NCBI GenBank assembly: GCA_947258655.1
Contig: CAMYJD010000005.1
Span: forward strand, 112,111-176,110
DNA length: 64,000 nt
From: an uncultured Gammaproteobacteria bacterium
GTDB lineage: Bacteria > Pseudomonadota > Gammaproteobacteria > JAADHQ01
Direction: 5' to 3'
Shown piece by piece: positions 1 through 10,435 of the stretch. A program made the position numbers and the translations under genes. The notes beneath the pieces are model-generated. The model did no database searches. It saw only the letters and a program-made list of their open reading frames with translations, and was not told the DNA's origin. Each line of letters opens with the position of its first letter. Positions within the stretch are counted from its first letter, which is position 1.

Positions 1-408
1 ACACTGTGGGATACGCTGCATACCTTTATCCGCATCCCCGCCGGTGCAATGCTGGCTGCCGCCAGCGTCGGTGAACTGGGTCAAGGCGTGGAACTGGCTG
101 CATTGCTGGTGGGAGGCGGGATTGCCGGCAGCACGCATCTGGGAAAATCCGGTTCGCGCGTATTGATCAACACCTCGCCAGAGCCGGTCACGAACTGGAC
201 GGCATCAATAGCTGAGGACATCGCGGTAATCGGTGGACTGTGGACCGCATTGCAATACCCCTGGCTGTTCCTGGTCCTGTTTATTATTTTTACAATCCTG
301 ATGATCTGGCTGTTGCCGAAGATATGGCGTGGTATCGTTATTATATTTAGAAAAATTCGTACTCTGTTCACAGGTAGCAGCAGTGACAACACACCGCCAC
401 CATTATAG
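1..408 (+). CDS. DUF4126-family membrane protein, 5' end cut by window
   Basis: The reading frame is open from base 1, so the N-terminus lies outside the window and 135 codons remain before the stop at 406-408. The visible part has a Gly/Ala-rich helix region (AASVGELGQGVELAALLVGGG), a typical DUF4126 element, then a strongly hydrophobic segment near the C-terminus (LFLVLFIIFTILMIWLLP) and a short polar Ser/Pro tail. The family is a small integral membrane protein of unknown function, usually close to 200 residues, so about a third is probably missing. The first internal ATG is at base 49, but the upstream frame reads as protein and there is no reason to start there. tsaC follows 60 bp downstream. 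Confidence 0.7.
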   Translation, partial: TLWDTLHTFIRIPAGAMLAAASVGELGQGVELAALLVGGGIAGSTHLGKSGSRVLINTSPEPVTNWTASIAEDIAVIGGLWTALQYPWLFLVLFIIFTILMIWLLPKIWRGIVIIFRKIRTLFTGSSSDNTPPPL

Positions 409-468
409 CCATGCATAAATCAGATATAATGAGCGAATGAATATGCCAACACAGACCAGGACAAGTAC

Positions 469-1023
469 ATGACACCTTGGCAATTACGGCAAGCCGTAAA
501 GATTGTGCGCCAGGGCGGCATCATCGCCTACCCGACCGAGGCCGTATTCGGTCTTGGCTGCGACCCGCTAGATTTCAGCGCCGTCGCAGCCATTTGTGAG
601 CTGAAGAATCGTAGCCTGTCCAAAGGTTTGATCCTGATAGCGGCCGACATCGAACAGATAAAACCGTTTGTATCGGCGACGCGCGCGCAACTCGACAAAC
701 TCGCGCGCAAGACAACAACACCGACGACCTGGATCATGCCGGCACACCCGCATTGTCCCGCATGGCTTAGCGGCAGCCACGATGGTATCGCCATCAGACT
801 CATCAAGCACCCGCCGGCCCGCCGCCTGTGTGAACATCTGGGTCATCCTCTGGTTTCCACCAGTGCCAATATCAGCCATCATCCTGCCGCACGTAAGGCG
901 CTCGATGTACAGCGCATATTCGGTGATTCTGTCGATATGATCATACACTCAGACACCGGCGGTGGACGCACGGCCTCCGAAATCAGGGACATGCGCAGTA
1001 ATAAAGTAGTGCGCGCTGTATAA
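469..1023 (+). CDS. tsaC: TsaC: L-threonylcarbamoyladenylate synthase (Sua5/YrdC family)
   Basis: This enzyme makes threonylcarbamoyl-AMP from threonine, bicarbonate and ATP, the first step of t6A37 modification of ANN-decoding tRNAs, in the cytosol. The 184-residue length matches the short TsaC form without the C-terminal Sua5 domain. Diagnostic stretches are GGIIAYPTEAVFGLGCDP near residue 18, KNRSLSKGLILIA near 47, TTWIMPAHP near 86, and HPLVSTSANISHHPA near 125. The ATG at 469 starts the conserved MTPWQLRQAV beginning. It is a single gene between a membrane-protein gene and an outer-membrane protein gene. The family assignment is secure. The closely related YciO paralogue is less likely given the length and the STSAN motif. 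Confidence 0.93.
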   Translation: MTPWQLRQAVKIVRQGGIIAYPTEAVFGLGCDPLDFSAVAAICELKNRSLSKGLILIAADIEQIKPFVSATRAQLDKLARKTTTPTTWIMPAHPHCPAWLSGSHDGIAIRLIKHPPARRLCEHLGHPLVSTSANISHHPAARKALDVQRIFGDSVDMIIHSDTGGGRTASEIRDMRSNKVVRAV

Positions 1024-1170
1024 AAAAATCCGATTTTACATATACGTCCTGATCTACTGACTGTTCCGCATCCCCGTACAGCCGCCCTTTTCAGTATAAA
1101 AATATGGAATATATCTGAAAAAACGTGCTAACATTTTTAAAGGGATTAATAAAATACAATGGGGATATCG

Positions 1171-1794
1171 ATGAACAATCACACCAAACCACTGTTACGC
1201 GCATCCAAATGGCTTGTCATTTCAACCGCACTGACCTTGTCAACACCTGCATTCAGTGAATACTATATGGCAGTCGATGCCACGTATATAGATGCCAGTA
1301 CCGTGTTTGGCAATGGCACGACCGAATTCGAACTAAGCCCGGTAAGAATAAAATTCGGACATCGTTACAAAGAATTCGGTTGGGAGTTCCAGGCTCTGAC
1401 ACCCGCTGACGATACCGGTACATTTCCGGGCAGCGTCAATCCACACCAGTATGACCTCCTGCACGGTTTCGGCATCCAGTTAACCGTAAGCACACCAGGC
1501 AGGGGTTTCTATGGTGGCATAGGCTTCACCCAGATACGCTCGGATTATTCGGTCTTGGTGGGTGGCCAGCCGGCCGTAACTACAACCACGGACACACCAT
1601 TTACAACACTCAATCTTGGCGCGCAGTATGAATTCAGCAAGAATGCACGCATCACCTTCGACTATACCTTCTATCATGGCGATATTGACTGCAACTTCTG
1701 CATATCGAATCCCAACCTTCCTGCCAATACTACAAATTCCAATCCCGACGTGCGCCTGTCTGCAGTCGCTTTGGGTCTGAGTTACTCATTCTAG
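1171..1794 (+). CDS. Small outer-membrane beta-barrel protein
   Basis: From the ATG at 1171 the protein has 207 residues and begins with a Sec signal peptide (basic MNNHTKPLLRASK, hydrophobic LVISTALTL, cleavage near AFS|E). The rest alternates polar and aromatic residues in short beta-strand-like segments and ends in SYSF, a terminal aromatic typical of BAM-inserted barrels. An in-frame ATG at 1159 would add four residues. 1171 is preferred because GGGGA lies about 6 bases upstream of it. A CNFC motif near residue 175 could form a loop disulphide. No substrate or named family can be given. It stands alone and is followed by a hairpin that may end transcription. Confidence 0.72.
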   Translation: MNNHTKPLLRASKWLVISTALTLSTPAFSEYYMAVDATYIDASTVFGNGTTEFELSPVRIKFGHRYKEFGWEFQALTPADDTGTFPGSVNPHQYDLLHGFGIQLTVSTPGRGFYGGIGFTQIRSDYSVLVGGQPAVTTTTDTPFTTLNLGAQYEFSKNARITFDYTFYHGDIDCNFCISNPNLPANTTNSNPDVRLSAVALGLSYSF

Positions 1795-1820
1795 ATATCC
1801 GGCAGACCTCTATCGATAAT

Positions 1821-1845
1821 AATTGATGCGCCTGGCGCATCAATT
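1821..1845 (+). terminator. Hairpin after the outer-membrane protein gene
   Basis: Arms AATTGATGCG and CGCATCAATT (10 bp, perfect) enclose the loop CCTGG, 27 bases after the stop codon at 1794. There is no long T-tract after it, so it may be a weak intrinsic terminator or an mRNA 3'-end stabiliser. Confidence 0.45.
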
Positions 1846-1943
1846 GTAAATATTGTGTTAAACAATGTGATATCAGTATTGGCGGCTTCTTTCAGAAAAA
1901 AAGCGGATGCTATACTTCGTCGCTGAATTTACAGGAGCACATC

Positions 1944-2960
1944 ATGAAAAATATTTTATACATGCTTGCATTAACACTGGCCTCCGTGCCTGTGCACGCA
2001 GATACCGTCACCATGAAGAACGGCGACAAATTAACAGGCACCGTCGTACGCAAAGAGGGGGACAGCCTGGTATTCAAAACAGGTTTCGCCGGCGAAATCA
2101 AATTGCAATGGACACAGATCAGCACACTCAAAACAGACAAGCCTGTTGCACTGGTACTCGATAATGACACCACCATTGAAGGCGCCAATCTTGCGCCTAC
2201 CATAGCAGGCTCCGCCAGTGTCAGCACCGCGAATGTCAGTGAATCAATGAACATCGCACTGAGTTCGGTCAAATACATCAACCCTTCTATAGAGGTCAGC
2301 GGCAAGGGGGTAAAAGTCAACGGCAGGGTCAACGCCGGCGCCAGTGTTGCCAGCGGCAATTCCGAGTCAGAGAGTTATCATCTCGATGGTGAAGTCATTA
2401 TGCGGACGAAAACCAATCGCTTCACAGTTGGTGCGAATATGTACAAGGCTAGTGATGAAGTTTCCGACACCGAAGACAAGTATGCAGCGTTCCTGAAATA
2501 TGACCACTTCCTGAGCGCCAAACGTTATATCTATGGCAACACCTCGTTTGCCCGTGACGAATTCAAGGACCAGAAACTTAAAAGCACGATCGGTCTTGGT
2601 TATGGCCATCAATTCTGGGAAGCACCAAACCGCAACCTGGCCCTCGAAGCCGGCCTGACCTATGTCAATGATGACTATTTCGTGGCTGTCGACGAAAATT
2701 ATCTGGCCGGTCGCTGGGCAGTTAGATTCGACCACAAATTGTATCAGGACAGAGTACAGTTCTTCCATCTGCACGAAGGCCTGCTCGATTTCAGCGACAC
2801 CGAAAACCTGACTATCACGTCGCAGACCGGTTTCCGATTTCCGCTGTTCACCGGCATGAATGCAAGTATTCAGGCCAATGTGGACTGGGACAAATCGCCA
2901 CCGGCCGGGACCAAGAGCACAGACAGAAAAATATTGTTCAGTGTCGGCTATGCATGGTAG
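1944..2960 (+). CDS. DUF481 outer-membrane beta-barrel protein (YdiY-like)
   Basis: The 338-residue precursor has a signal peptide (MKNILYMLALTLASVPVHA|D) and is therefore exported. Residues about 20-80 form a compact segment with repeated beta motifs (TVTMKNGDKLTGTVVRKEGDSLVFKT), often seen at the front of DUF481 proteins. From about residue 125 the DUF481 barrel follows (GRVNAGASVASGNSESES, LKYDHFLSAKRYIYGNTSF, TIGLGYGHQFW), ending in the aromatic terminus VGYAW. The family is a salt-stress-associated outer-membrane protein of unclear function. GGAG lies a few bases upstream of the ATG. The next gene starts about 30 bp downstream on the same strand, so co-transcription with the DUF748 protein is plausible. 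Confidence 0.85.
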   Translation: MKNILYMLALTLASVPVHADTVTMKNGDKLTGTVVRKEGDSLVFKTGFAGEIKLQWTQISTLKTDKPVALVLDNDTTIEGANLAPTIAGSASVSTANVSESMNIALSSVKYINPSIEVSGKGVKVNGRVNAGASVASGNSESESYHLDGEVIMRTKTNRFTVGANMYKASDEVSDTEDKYAAFLKYDHFLSAKRYIYGNTSFARDEFKDQKLKSTIGLGYGHQFWEAPNRNLALEAGLTYVNDDYFVAVDENYLAGRWAVRFDHKLYQDRVQFFHLHEGLLDFSDTENLTITSQTGFRFPLFTGMNASIQANVDWDKSPPAGTKSTDRKILFSVGYAW

Positions 2961-2992
2961 CCATTCCCTGATAATTGATCAATAATGGGGGC

Positions 2993-5530
2993 ATGAGGCC
3001 CTTGTTTAAAAAAAGCTGGTTTAAAGCAGGCATAGGAATCATTATCCTGTGCCTGCTTTTTATCAGCTTTTTGCCTGTTGCGATCCGCTACGGTATTGAG
3101 CGATGGTATCTACAACAGGACATAGACGCTATATCCATCAGGGATATTGACCTGAATTTGTTTACTGGCGAATTACACCTGAAAGAAATAACGGCCCACA
3201 AGGACGATAATGAAGTCCTGGCATTGACAAACTCCAGTGTGGATTTTGACTGGCTACCGCTGCTTAAAAAACGTGTCTTTTTACCAAACATAAGTATTGA
3301 TGGATTAAAGGCCAGGATACAGCAACTTGAGGCCGGCGACATCCTCATTGGCGGCATCCGTTTGCCACGTGTGACAGATGAAACCGCAGGTGCGGATGAG
3401 GATGATACTACGCCCGAACCCTGGGGCTTCGGCTTGCATAACATCGGAATCAGCAATGTAGCGCTGTACCTGCAAACACCTATACAGAAAGCCGACTTCA
3501 CCATTGACTCCATTCAGCTTGACAAGCTGGAAAGCTGGTCCGACACCGACACTCATGTTGATTTCAGCGGCAAGATCAACAAGGCCGTGCTCACCTCCAC
3601 AGCGACATTACGTCCTTTTACCGAGCAGCCTGTCTATGAAGGCAGCATCAAACTCGAAGGACTGGACATATCCCCGCTTGCAACAAATCTGAAACAACAC
3701 TTGCAAGGACTTACGGGCAAGCTCAGCCTGGACACGAATTTCAGGATAAAGCTGCACACCGACAAGGGCACAGAAATCCACAGCCAGGGGGCCCTGGGAC
3801 TGCACAACCTGCTACTCAAACAGGCCGACAACAAGCTTGCATTAGACAGGCTCTACTGGCAAGGCAACACCAGCATTCAACTTCCCGCAAAACAGGGTGT
3901 AATGTCGTACCATCTGCAGGGAAAGATAGACAGTGAAAATGCTGAGTTTGGCCTGGACAAGGAATACCACTACCATCATGACAAACTGAACTGGGAAGGC
4001 TCGATCAAATCACCTGGCAAATCCGCTTCACTCCCACAAGTCAGCGGCTCCATTCATGCCAATGGCCTCATACTGAGGCAACTTTCCAACAATCTTGAGC
4101 TGTTTCGCAGCAGCAACATCGGCATCAACGAACTGCAAGTACTGGACAGTAACCAGATCAATACCCGGAAAATATCGTTTCAGGAGATCCGCGCACTTTA
4201 CAGTCTTGCCAGCAAGGATGAAAAAAGGAATCCGGCACTGTTACAGGCAAAAGCCTTGCAGATTGAACATGCCAATTTCACAGATGGCAATCAGCTGAAA
4301 TTGGGAAGCAGCAGTCTAGAGGGCGCACTGATTTCTGTCATCAGGCAAAAGGACGGGCGTCTGCAACAGCTGGCCGCATTGCAAACCGGTTCTGCAACGG
4401 AAATCAAACCCGCAGAAAAAGATAGCGTAAAAAAGAAACCTGAACTTAATGTCATGCTCGAGGCATTCAAGGTCAGCAAGAACAGTCGAGTTAAAATCGT
4501 AGATAAATCGGTCAAACCCGCATTCAAATCTGAACTGCTGATAAAACAGGCCAGGATCAGCAATATCGATTCATCAAGGCACGACGCAGCAAGCCCGTTT
4601 ACAATAAACGCCAGCCTTGATAAATACTCGTCCCTGCATTTTGATGGGGAGATATTGCCTTTCTCGGACCCACTTACGCTTAAATTCAAAGGCAAGATCG
4701 CCAATGTCAATCTTCCACCTGTTTCCAGCTATACATCCGGATTCATCGGCTACGACCTGAGGAGTGGGCAACTCAGCGCCGATCTCGATGCAAATATTGT
4801 CAAGGGCAAACTGGATATTGATAATAAAATCACATTATCCAACCTCGAGGTCAAAACAAGTGATAGCAAAAAATCTGAAAGCCTGACCAAACAGTTGAGC
4901 ATGCCATTGAACAGCGCATTATCATTATTACGGGACAAGAACAATGACATCAAATTGAGCATCCCGGTCAAAGGCGATATCAACAAACCCGACTTCGATA
5001 TCAGCGATGTAATCAACAAGGCCATCGGGGTGGCAATGAAGCAGGCTTCGCTGTCCTATTTATCACATGCCCTGCAGCCTTATGGCAGCCTGATCACGCT
5101 GGCCAAGCTGGCCAAGACAGCCGCTGAATATGTCAGCCTTAACCCGATCCTGTTTAGCCCTGCATCCAGCCTGGCAGATAATACTGCCATCGAGTACAGC
5201 ACCAAGATCGCATCCCTGATGAAAGAACGTCCTGATCTCAAAATAAAACTGTGTGGTATAGCGACCGCACAGGACTCACAGGCACTGGTCCGACAAAAAC
5301 AGGACAACTGGAAACAAAAGCAGCAACAGTCAACACCGGACAGCAAGGCCACACCCCCGCTATTCAGCGTTTCTGATGAAGAGTTGCTCGATCTGGCTTT
5401 ACAACGCTCGAGCACGATCAAGGATATTCTAATCAAAAATCATGGCATTAATGCATCACGCCTGTTCCAGTGCCAGCCTTCCCTGGAGCAGGACGCGGAC
5501 AGCAAACCGCGGTTAGATTTACGCATTTAG
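2993..5530 (+). CDS. DUF748 (AsmA-like) envelope protein
   Basis: About 845 residues with one N-terminal membrane anchor (hydrophobic AGIGIIILCLLFISFLPVAI after a basic start), then a very long beta-rich periplasmic region. The pattern DIDLNLFTGELHLKEI, VDFDWLPLLKKRVFLPNISIDG and the tail PLNSALSLLRDKNNDIKLSIPVKGDINKPDFDI is diagnostic of DUF748/AsmA-like proteins, thought to bridge or chaperone lipids between membranes. The last about 110 residues resemble an OmpA-like peptidoglycan-binding segment (IASLMKERPDLKIKLCG). The start is uncertain: the ATG at 2993 is chosen, but a TTG at 2975 is in frame and the purine run before 2993 is too close to be an ideal ribosome site. Confidence 0.82.
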   Translation: MRPLFKKSWFKAGIGIIILCLLFISFLPVAIRYGIERWYLQQDIDAISIRDIDLNLFTGELHLKEITAHKDDNEVLALTNSSVDFDWLPLLKKRVFLPNISIDGLKARIQQLEAGDILIGGIRLPRVTDETAGADEDDTTPEPWGFGLHNIGISNVALYLQTPIQKADFTIDSIQLDKLESWSDTDTHVDFSGKINKAVLTSTATLRPFTEQPVYEGSIKLEGLDISPLATNLKQHLQGLTGKLSLDTNFRIKLHTDKGTEIHSQGALGLHNLLLKQADNKLALDRLYWQGNTSIQLPAKQGVMSYHLQGKIDSENAEFGLDKEYHYHHDKLNWEGSIKSPGKSASLPQVSGSIHANGLILRQLSNNLELFRSSNIGINELQVLDSNQINTRKISFQEIRALYSLASKDEKRNPALLQAKALQIEHANFTDGNQLKLGSSSLEGALISVIRQKDGRLQQLAALQTGSATEIKPAEKDSVKKKPELNVMLEAFKVSKNSRVKIVDKSVKPAFKSELLIKQARISNIDSSRHDAASPFTINASLDKYSSLHFDGEILPFSDPLTLKFKGKIANVNLPPVSSYTSGFIGYDLRSGQLSADLDANIVKGKLDIDNKITLSNLEVKTSDSKKSESLTKQLSMPLNSALSLLRDKNNDIKLSIPVKGDINKPDFDISDVINKAIGVAMKQASLSYLSHALQPYGSLITLAKLAKTAAEYVSLNPILFSPASSLADNTAIEYSTKIASLMKERPDLKIKLCGIATAQDSQALVRQKQDNWKQKQQQSTPDSKATPPLFSVSDEELLDLALQRSSTIKDILIKNHGINASRLFQCQPSLEQDADSKPRLDLRI

Positions 5531-5571
5531 ACCACCTTCATAAACAGCATTATCCTTCAATGCTGAAATAA

Positions 5572-6552
<981 letters not shown>

Positions 6553-6726
6553 ACAGCATCATAAGGTTTGCACATATCCCATCTTGGCCACAGCCAGGAT
6601 CTTATCTAATAGCCGTATAGCCCTACGTCAACAACAGCGCGGGATTAAATGATCAAATTCCACACTAACCTGCATGCTTTCCATATTACAGACTTTGTCG
6701 AAAAATTAAGCTAACCTGAGCCATAT

Positions 6727-7920
6727 ATGGATAATCTCGCCATTATCTTTCTGACCATCGGCGTTTTACTATTACTCGGTGTAGTCACGGATTTCATCGG
6801 CCAGCGCACACGCCTGCCCAGGGTCACACTGCTGCTGGTATTCGGGATTCTAATAGGGCCATCCGGCCTGTCCCTGCTCCCCGACATAAGCAGGCAATGG
6901 TTTCCGTTTATCTCACACCTTGCCCTGGTCATGGTAGGTTTTTTGCTCGGGGAAAAACTCACCCTGAGCCGCCTGCGGGAGCATGGACACAGTGTAATCA
7001 CGATATCATTATCGGTTGTAGTGATGACGGCAGTGCTGGTCTTTTTCGGTCTGTGGCTATTGGGTTATAGCATTGAAATCGCCCTGCTATTCGCCGCCAT
7101 TGCAACGGCAACTGCCCCGGCAGCTACAGCAGACGTCGTACAGGAACTACGTGCCAAAGGCAGATTTACAGATACCTTACTGGGTATCGTCGCTATCGAT
7201 GATGCATGGGGGCTAATCCTGTTCAGCCTTGTTCTCGCCGGCACGCAGATATTCCTGAGCAATAGCGCGGGTACTGATGTTTTGCTTAATGGATTATGGG
7301 AAGTCGTCGGCGCACTGATCCTCGGCATAGTCCTGGGTGCACCAATGTCATACCTGAGCGGACGGATTCGTCCCGATGAACCGATCGCACTGGAAGCACT
7401 CGTTGTTGTATTTATATGCGCAGGCCTGGCCCTGTGGCTGAACGTATCATATCTACTGGCTGCGATTACGATGGGCGCAGTCGTCGCAAACCTGGCCAGG
7501 CACCACACACGCCCGTTCCATGAAATTGAAAATATAGAGCGCCCGTTTATGATCCTGTTTTTTGTCCTGGCAGGTGCATCGCTGGAAATTGCCAGCATCA
7601 ACACCATCGGCTTGCTGGCCATCGCCTATATACTATTACGCATCGCCGGAAGAATTGCAGGCACCGATCTGGCATGTCGCCTGCTTCATATCAAAAACCG
7701 CTCAGGCCGTCTTATCGGATTGGCATTGATGCCGCAGGCGGGTGTCGCCATGGGTATGGCGTTGGCAGCCAGCCACAGATTACCGCAGCTATCGAGCACA
7801 ATCCTGTCCGTCGTTGTTGCCACAACCGTTATCTTCGAACTGCTTGGCCCTATATTGACACGCTATGCACTCCTGAAGGCAGGAGAAGGTGGCGATTTGT
7901 TCACGAAAAAGAATGTCTGA
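6727..7920 (+). CDS. Cation:proton antiporter, CPA/Kef-type membrane domain
   Basis: This 397-residue integral membrane protein has about 12 predicted membrane segments and no cytosolic RCK/TrkA domain. The N-terminal pattern TRLPRVTLLLVFGILIGPSGL, then LVMVGFLLGEKL and ATAPAATADVVQELRAKG, followed by LLGIVAIDDAWGLILFSLVL with its paired acidic residues, is characteristic of the sodium/hydrogen exchanger domain of the CPA superfamily. These proteins exchange Na+ or K+ for H+ across the inner membrane for pH and ion homeostasis. The ion cannot be read from sequence. The ATG at 6727 begins MDNLAIIFL. The gene is monocistronic and convergent with the next gene at 8001. Confidence 0.85.
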   Translation: MDNLAIIFLTIGVLLLLGVVTDFIGQRTRLPRVTLLLVFGILIGPSGLSLLPDISRQWFPFISHLALVMVGFLLGEKLTLSRLREHGHSVITISLSVVVMTAVLVFFGLWLLGYSIEIALLFAAIATATAPAATADVVQELRAKGRFTDTLLGIVAIDDAWGLILFSLVLAGTQIFLSNSAGTDVLLNGLWEVVGALILGIVLGAPMSYLSGRIRPDEPIALEALVVVFICAGLALWLNVSYLLAAITMGAVVANLARHHTRPFHEIENIERPFMILFFVLAGASLEIASINTIGLLAIAYILLRIAGRIAGTDLACRLLHIKNRSGRLIGLALMPQAGVAMGMALAASHRLPQLSSTILSVVVATTVIFELLGPILTRYALLKAGEGGDLFTKKNV

Positions 7921-8000
7921 TATTACTTCCCGTCTTTATCAACGCATATAGATAATACTTTTCTAGCTGTTTACCGCTCCATGCACTCATCGCTGCGCTC

Positions 8001-9281
8001 TTATTCATCTATCAACTTGCCGATTTTTTGCAAAACATCTGCCTGCATCCAGTCAATCGCACCAAACAGGGCCAGACGTATTTTACCCTGCTTGTCGATC
8101 ACATAACTGGTCGGGAATGCAAACACCCTCCAGCGCTTCAACGCCTGACCATCAACATCCATCAGTATCGGGAATCGCACACTTACCTTTTCCCGCAGAA
8201 AGGCCCGCACTGTCTTTTCATTCTCGGCCATATTCACAGCCAGTATCTCGAATGGTTTGCTGGCGAAGTGATCCGCCAGTTGTTGCATCGATGGCATTTC
8301 GTGTACGCAGGGCGGACACCAGCTGGCCCAGAAATTCACCAGCACCACCTTGCCGCTGAAATCACGCAAATCCACCTTGCCGCCATCGAATCTATCGAGT
8401 TGCAGCTGCGGCGGCTGAGGATCACCGGCATAGGAGCGCAACAGGCGTTCTTTCTTGCCTGTCCTGACTTCGGCTTGCCCTTGCTGCGTTAGTTTAATGA
8501 CCTGCCTCGGCTTGTTATTAAAACTCGCCAACAGCCCAACTGCCTGTTGTATTAATGGCGCCAGTGCCAGGGCCATGCTGTCTTCCGCTGCCGTGGCATC
8601 CGGGCGGTAATAGAAGCGATCGCGCACACCACTCAACACACGTGCATATACATCACTGCCGGCGGCTTCCAGCGCCGGCAACATCCGATCAAGTTTCCAT
8701 CGCCATGGAGAATTGGCAGGCTGGATGATGAATATGGGTAGATTGGTTTGCCTGACCACCGGCATGAACTCACCTGGCAGGCCCGGCTCAGGCGTTTCGA
8801 CGAACAGTTTTGGACTGATTAGTATGACACCGCCCAGGCGCGCTGTAGCGCCATAACGCTGTTGCCATGCACGCGCAACCCGCAAGCTGAGCAGGGCGCC
8901 GCGACCAGCGGCGACGAGCGTAATGCGTTTGCCGCTGAGTTTGCGTACCTTTTCCACCAGAGTTGCTAGATCTGTAGGTGGTAAGGCATCGATACTGCTT
9001 GGCAATGCCGGCAGGAACCACGCCGTCAGCACATCTGCCATCCACACCGGATAGCCGGCAGCCGCCAGCGACCGTGCAACTGCCTTCTCCTGTGGCAGCA
9101 GGCCCGATTCAGATGGCAGCCACAACAACAGCTCATCGCCACCCGCACCATATTGATACACGCCGACCTCGACCTCTGCATTGATGCTGATATCGACATT
9201 AGTGCTGGCCTGTAATCCAGGCGTCAATACCCAGAGCAGCCACAGGTAATGAAATATAGATGCCTTACACATAAGTTTCAT
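8001..9281 (-). CDS. Exported fusion: hydrolase-like domain plus TlpA/ResA thioredoxin domain
   Basis: 426 residues from the ATG at 9281, with an N-terminal hydrophobic signal (YLWLLWVLTPGLQA). Residues about 45-250 resemble an alpha/beta hydrolase fold (ELLLWLPSESG, GYPVWMADVL, KRITLVAAGRGALLSLR, GGVILISP). The nucleophile-elbow position reads A-G-R-G-A, so the usual Ser is absent. Residues about 290-426 are a TlpA/ResA-like thioredoxin with WCPPC at 321-325 and the cis-Pro region FAFPTSYV, expected to act as a periplasmic thiol-disulphide reductase. The open frame extends upstream into oxyR, but that part reads as antisense of oxyR and is not counted. The gene is divergent from oxyR and shares its control region, so OxyR regulation is possible. 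Confidence 0.75.
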   Translation of the reverse strand: MKLMCKASIFHYLWLLWVLTPGLQASTNVDISINAEVEVGVYQYGAGGDELLLWLPSESGLLPQEKAVARSLAAAGYPVWMADVLTAWFLPALPSSIDALPPTDLATLVEKVRKLSGKRITLVAAGRGALLSLRVARAWQQRYGATARLGGVILISPKLFVETPEPGLPGEFMPVVRQTNLPIFIIQPANSPWRWKLDRMLPALEAAGSDVYARVLSGVRDRFYYRPDATAAEDSMALALAPLIQQAVGLLASFNNKPRQVIKLTQQGQAEVRTGKKERLLRSYAGDPQPPQLQLDRFDGGKVDLRDFSGKVVLVNFWASWCPPCVHEMPSMQQLADHFASKPFEILAVNMAENEKTVRAFLREKVSVRFPILMDVDGQALKRWRVFAFPTSYVIDKQGKIRLALFGAIDWMQADVLQKIGKLIDE

Positions 9282-9371
9282 AATGAAAACATAATATAAC
9301 CTATAAAACAATAACTTATATTTTTTCACGGATGTTATTGATAAGTAATTACATTTGTTTATACTTATATG

Positions 9372-9408
9372 ATAGATAATACCTATTAATGATATGAACC
9401 TGAAAGAC
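9372..9408 (+). promoter_or_regulatory. OxyR-type box overlapping the oxyR start codon
   Basis: ATAG (9372-9375), 7 bases, CTAT (9383-9386), 7 bases, then ATGA (9394-9397) follows the known OxyR spacing of four ATAG/CTAT quarter-sites. The first two quarters are exact; the third has 2 of 4 bases; the fourth is not recognisable. The site overlaps the oxyR start codon and lies about 90 bp from the divergent thioredoxin-fusion gene, consistent with autorepression. The identification is inference from pattern. Confidence 0.6.
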
Positions 9409-10347
9409 CTCAAATACATCGTTACCGTGGCCGAAACGCGCCATTTCGGCAAGGCCGCAGCGCGCTGTTTCGTCAGCCAACCGACCCTCAGTGGGCAGAT
9501 CAAAAAGCTCGAAAACGAACTCGGCGTTACATTGTTTGAGCGCACCAACCGCTCGGTCGAGGTCACTGCAATCGGCGCACAAATCATCCAGCTGGCACGC
9601 CAGGTCATGGACCAGGCCGATGCCATTGAGCAGCTCGCCCATGCCCACCAGGACCCGCTGGCCGGACCATTACGCATTGGCGCGATCCCGACGCTGAGCC
9701 CGTATCTGATGCCATTGATCCTGATGCCATTACGCCGTCGCCACCCGCAACTGACACTGGTCCTGTCCGAGGAGATGACAGACACGCTGATTCAGCGCCT
9801 GCATAACCATGAGATCGATGCCGCGCTGCTGGCCACACCCGTGGACGAGGACGAGTTTGAGTCCGTCGCGCTGTTCAATGAGCCCTTCTGGCTGGCGCAT
9901 CCACGCAAGCACTGGTTTTATAACCGCGACAACATTACCCGGGACGATCTCGACAAGACCGAAATGCTGCTCCTGTCCGAGGGGCACTGCCTGGCCAGAC
10001 AGACCCTGGATATATGCCATTTGAGTGAGCGCCAGCAACAGGGTGACATGGCCGATCTACGCGCCTCCAGTCTGGAGACACTGTTGCAACTGGTTGGAGC
10101 CGGTTTTGGCAGCACGCTGGTGCCGGCACTGGCATTGCGAGGTTCGTGGACCACCGACAGCGGTATTATCGCCCGCAAACTCGAACTAGCAGAGGCCTAT
10201 CGACAGGTGTCCATCGTATTCCGGCGCACATTTCCGCGCCAGCAGGCCCTGCAGGCCTTCGCCCAGGTCATTATTGACCACCTCCCCAATACCGTACAGG
10301 CAATCAAGCAGCAATCACCGCCAGGTGAAGCGCAAAAATCAATATAA
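9394..10347 (+). CDS. oxyR: OxyR: peroxide-sensing LysR-type regulator
   Basis: 317 residues: a winged helix at the N-terminus (MNLKDLKYIVTVAETRHFGKAAARCFVSQPTLSGQIKKLE) and a LysR substrate domain. The redox pair is preserved with E. coli numbering: Cys199 in SEGHC and Cys208 in LDIC. His198 and Thr100 (GAIPT) are also present, so the peroxide-driven disulphide switch should work. The oxidised protein activates antioxidant genes. The ATG at 9394 gives the standard family start. A peroxidase-reductase pair begins about 210 bp downstream behind another OxyR-like box, and a thioredoxin-fusion gene is divergent. Confidence 0.95.
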   Translation: MNLKDLKYIVTVAETRHFGKAAARCFVSQPTLSGQIKKLENELGVTLFERTNRSVEVTAIGAQIIQLARQVMDQADAIEQLAHAHQDPLAGPLRIGAIPTLSPYLMPLILMPLRRRHPQLTLVLSEEMTDTLIQRLHNHEIDAALLATPVDEDEFESVALFNEPFWLAHPRKHWFYNRDNITRDDLDKTEMLLLSEGHCLARQTLDICHLSERQQQGDMADLRASSLETLLQLVGAGFGSTLVPALALRGSWTTDSGIIARKLELAEAYRQVSIVFRRTFPRQQALQAFAQVIIDHLPNTVQAIKQQSPPGEAQKSI

Positions 10348-10435
10348 CCAATTAATTCAATGGTATATATCTACTTTATTCTGTAGTTTCTGCAATATAT
10401 ACATAACCCTGCTTGTCTACCTGCTTGCCAGATTA

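Noticed and set aside
6553..6726. Small gene or RNA between hemF and the antiporter
   Set aside because: No ORF with a ribosome site, no stable hairpin with a T-tract.
9282..9785. N-terminal extension of the thioredoxin fusion into oxyR
   Set aside because: This part is antisense to the conserved oxyR coding region; the signal peptide begins at the ATG at 9281.
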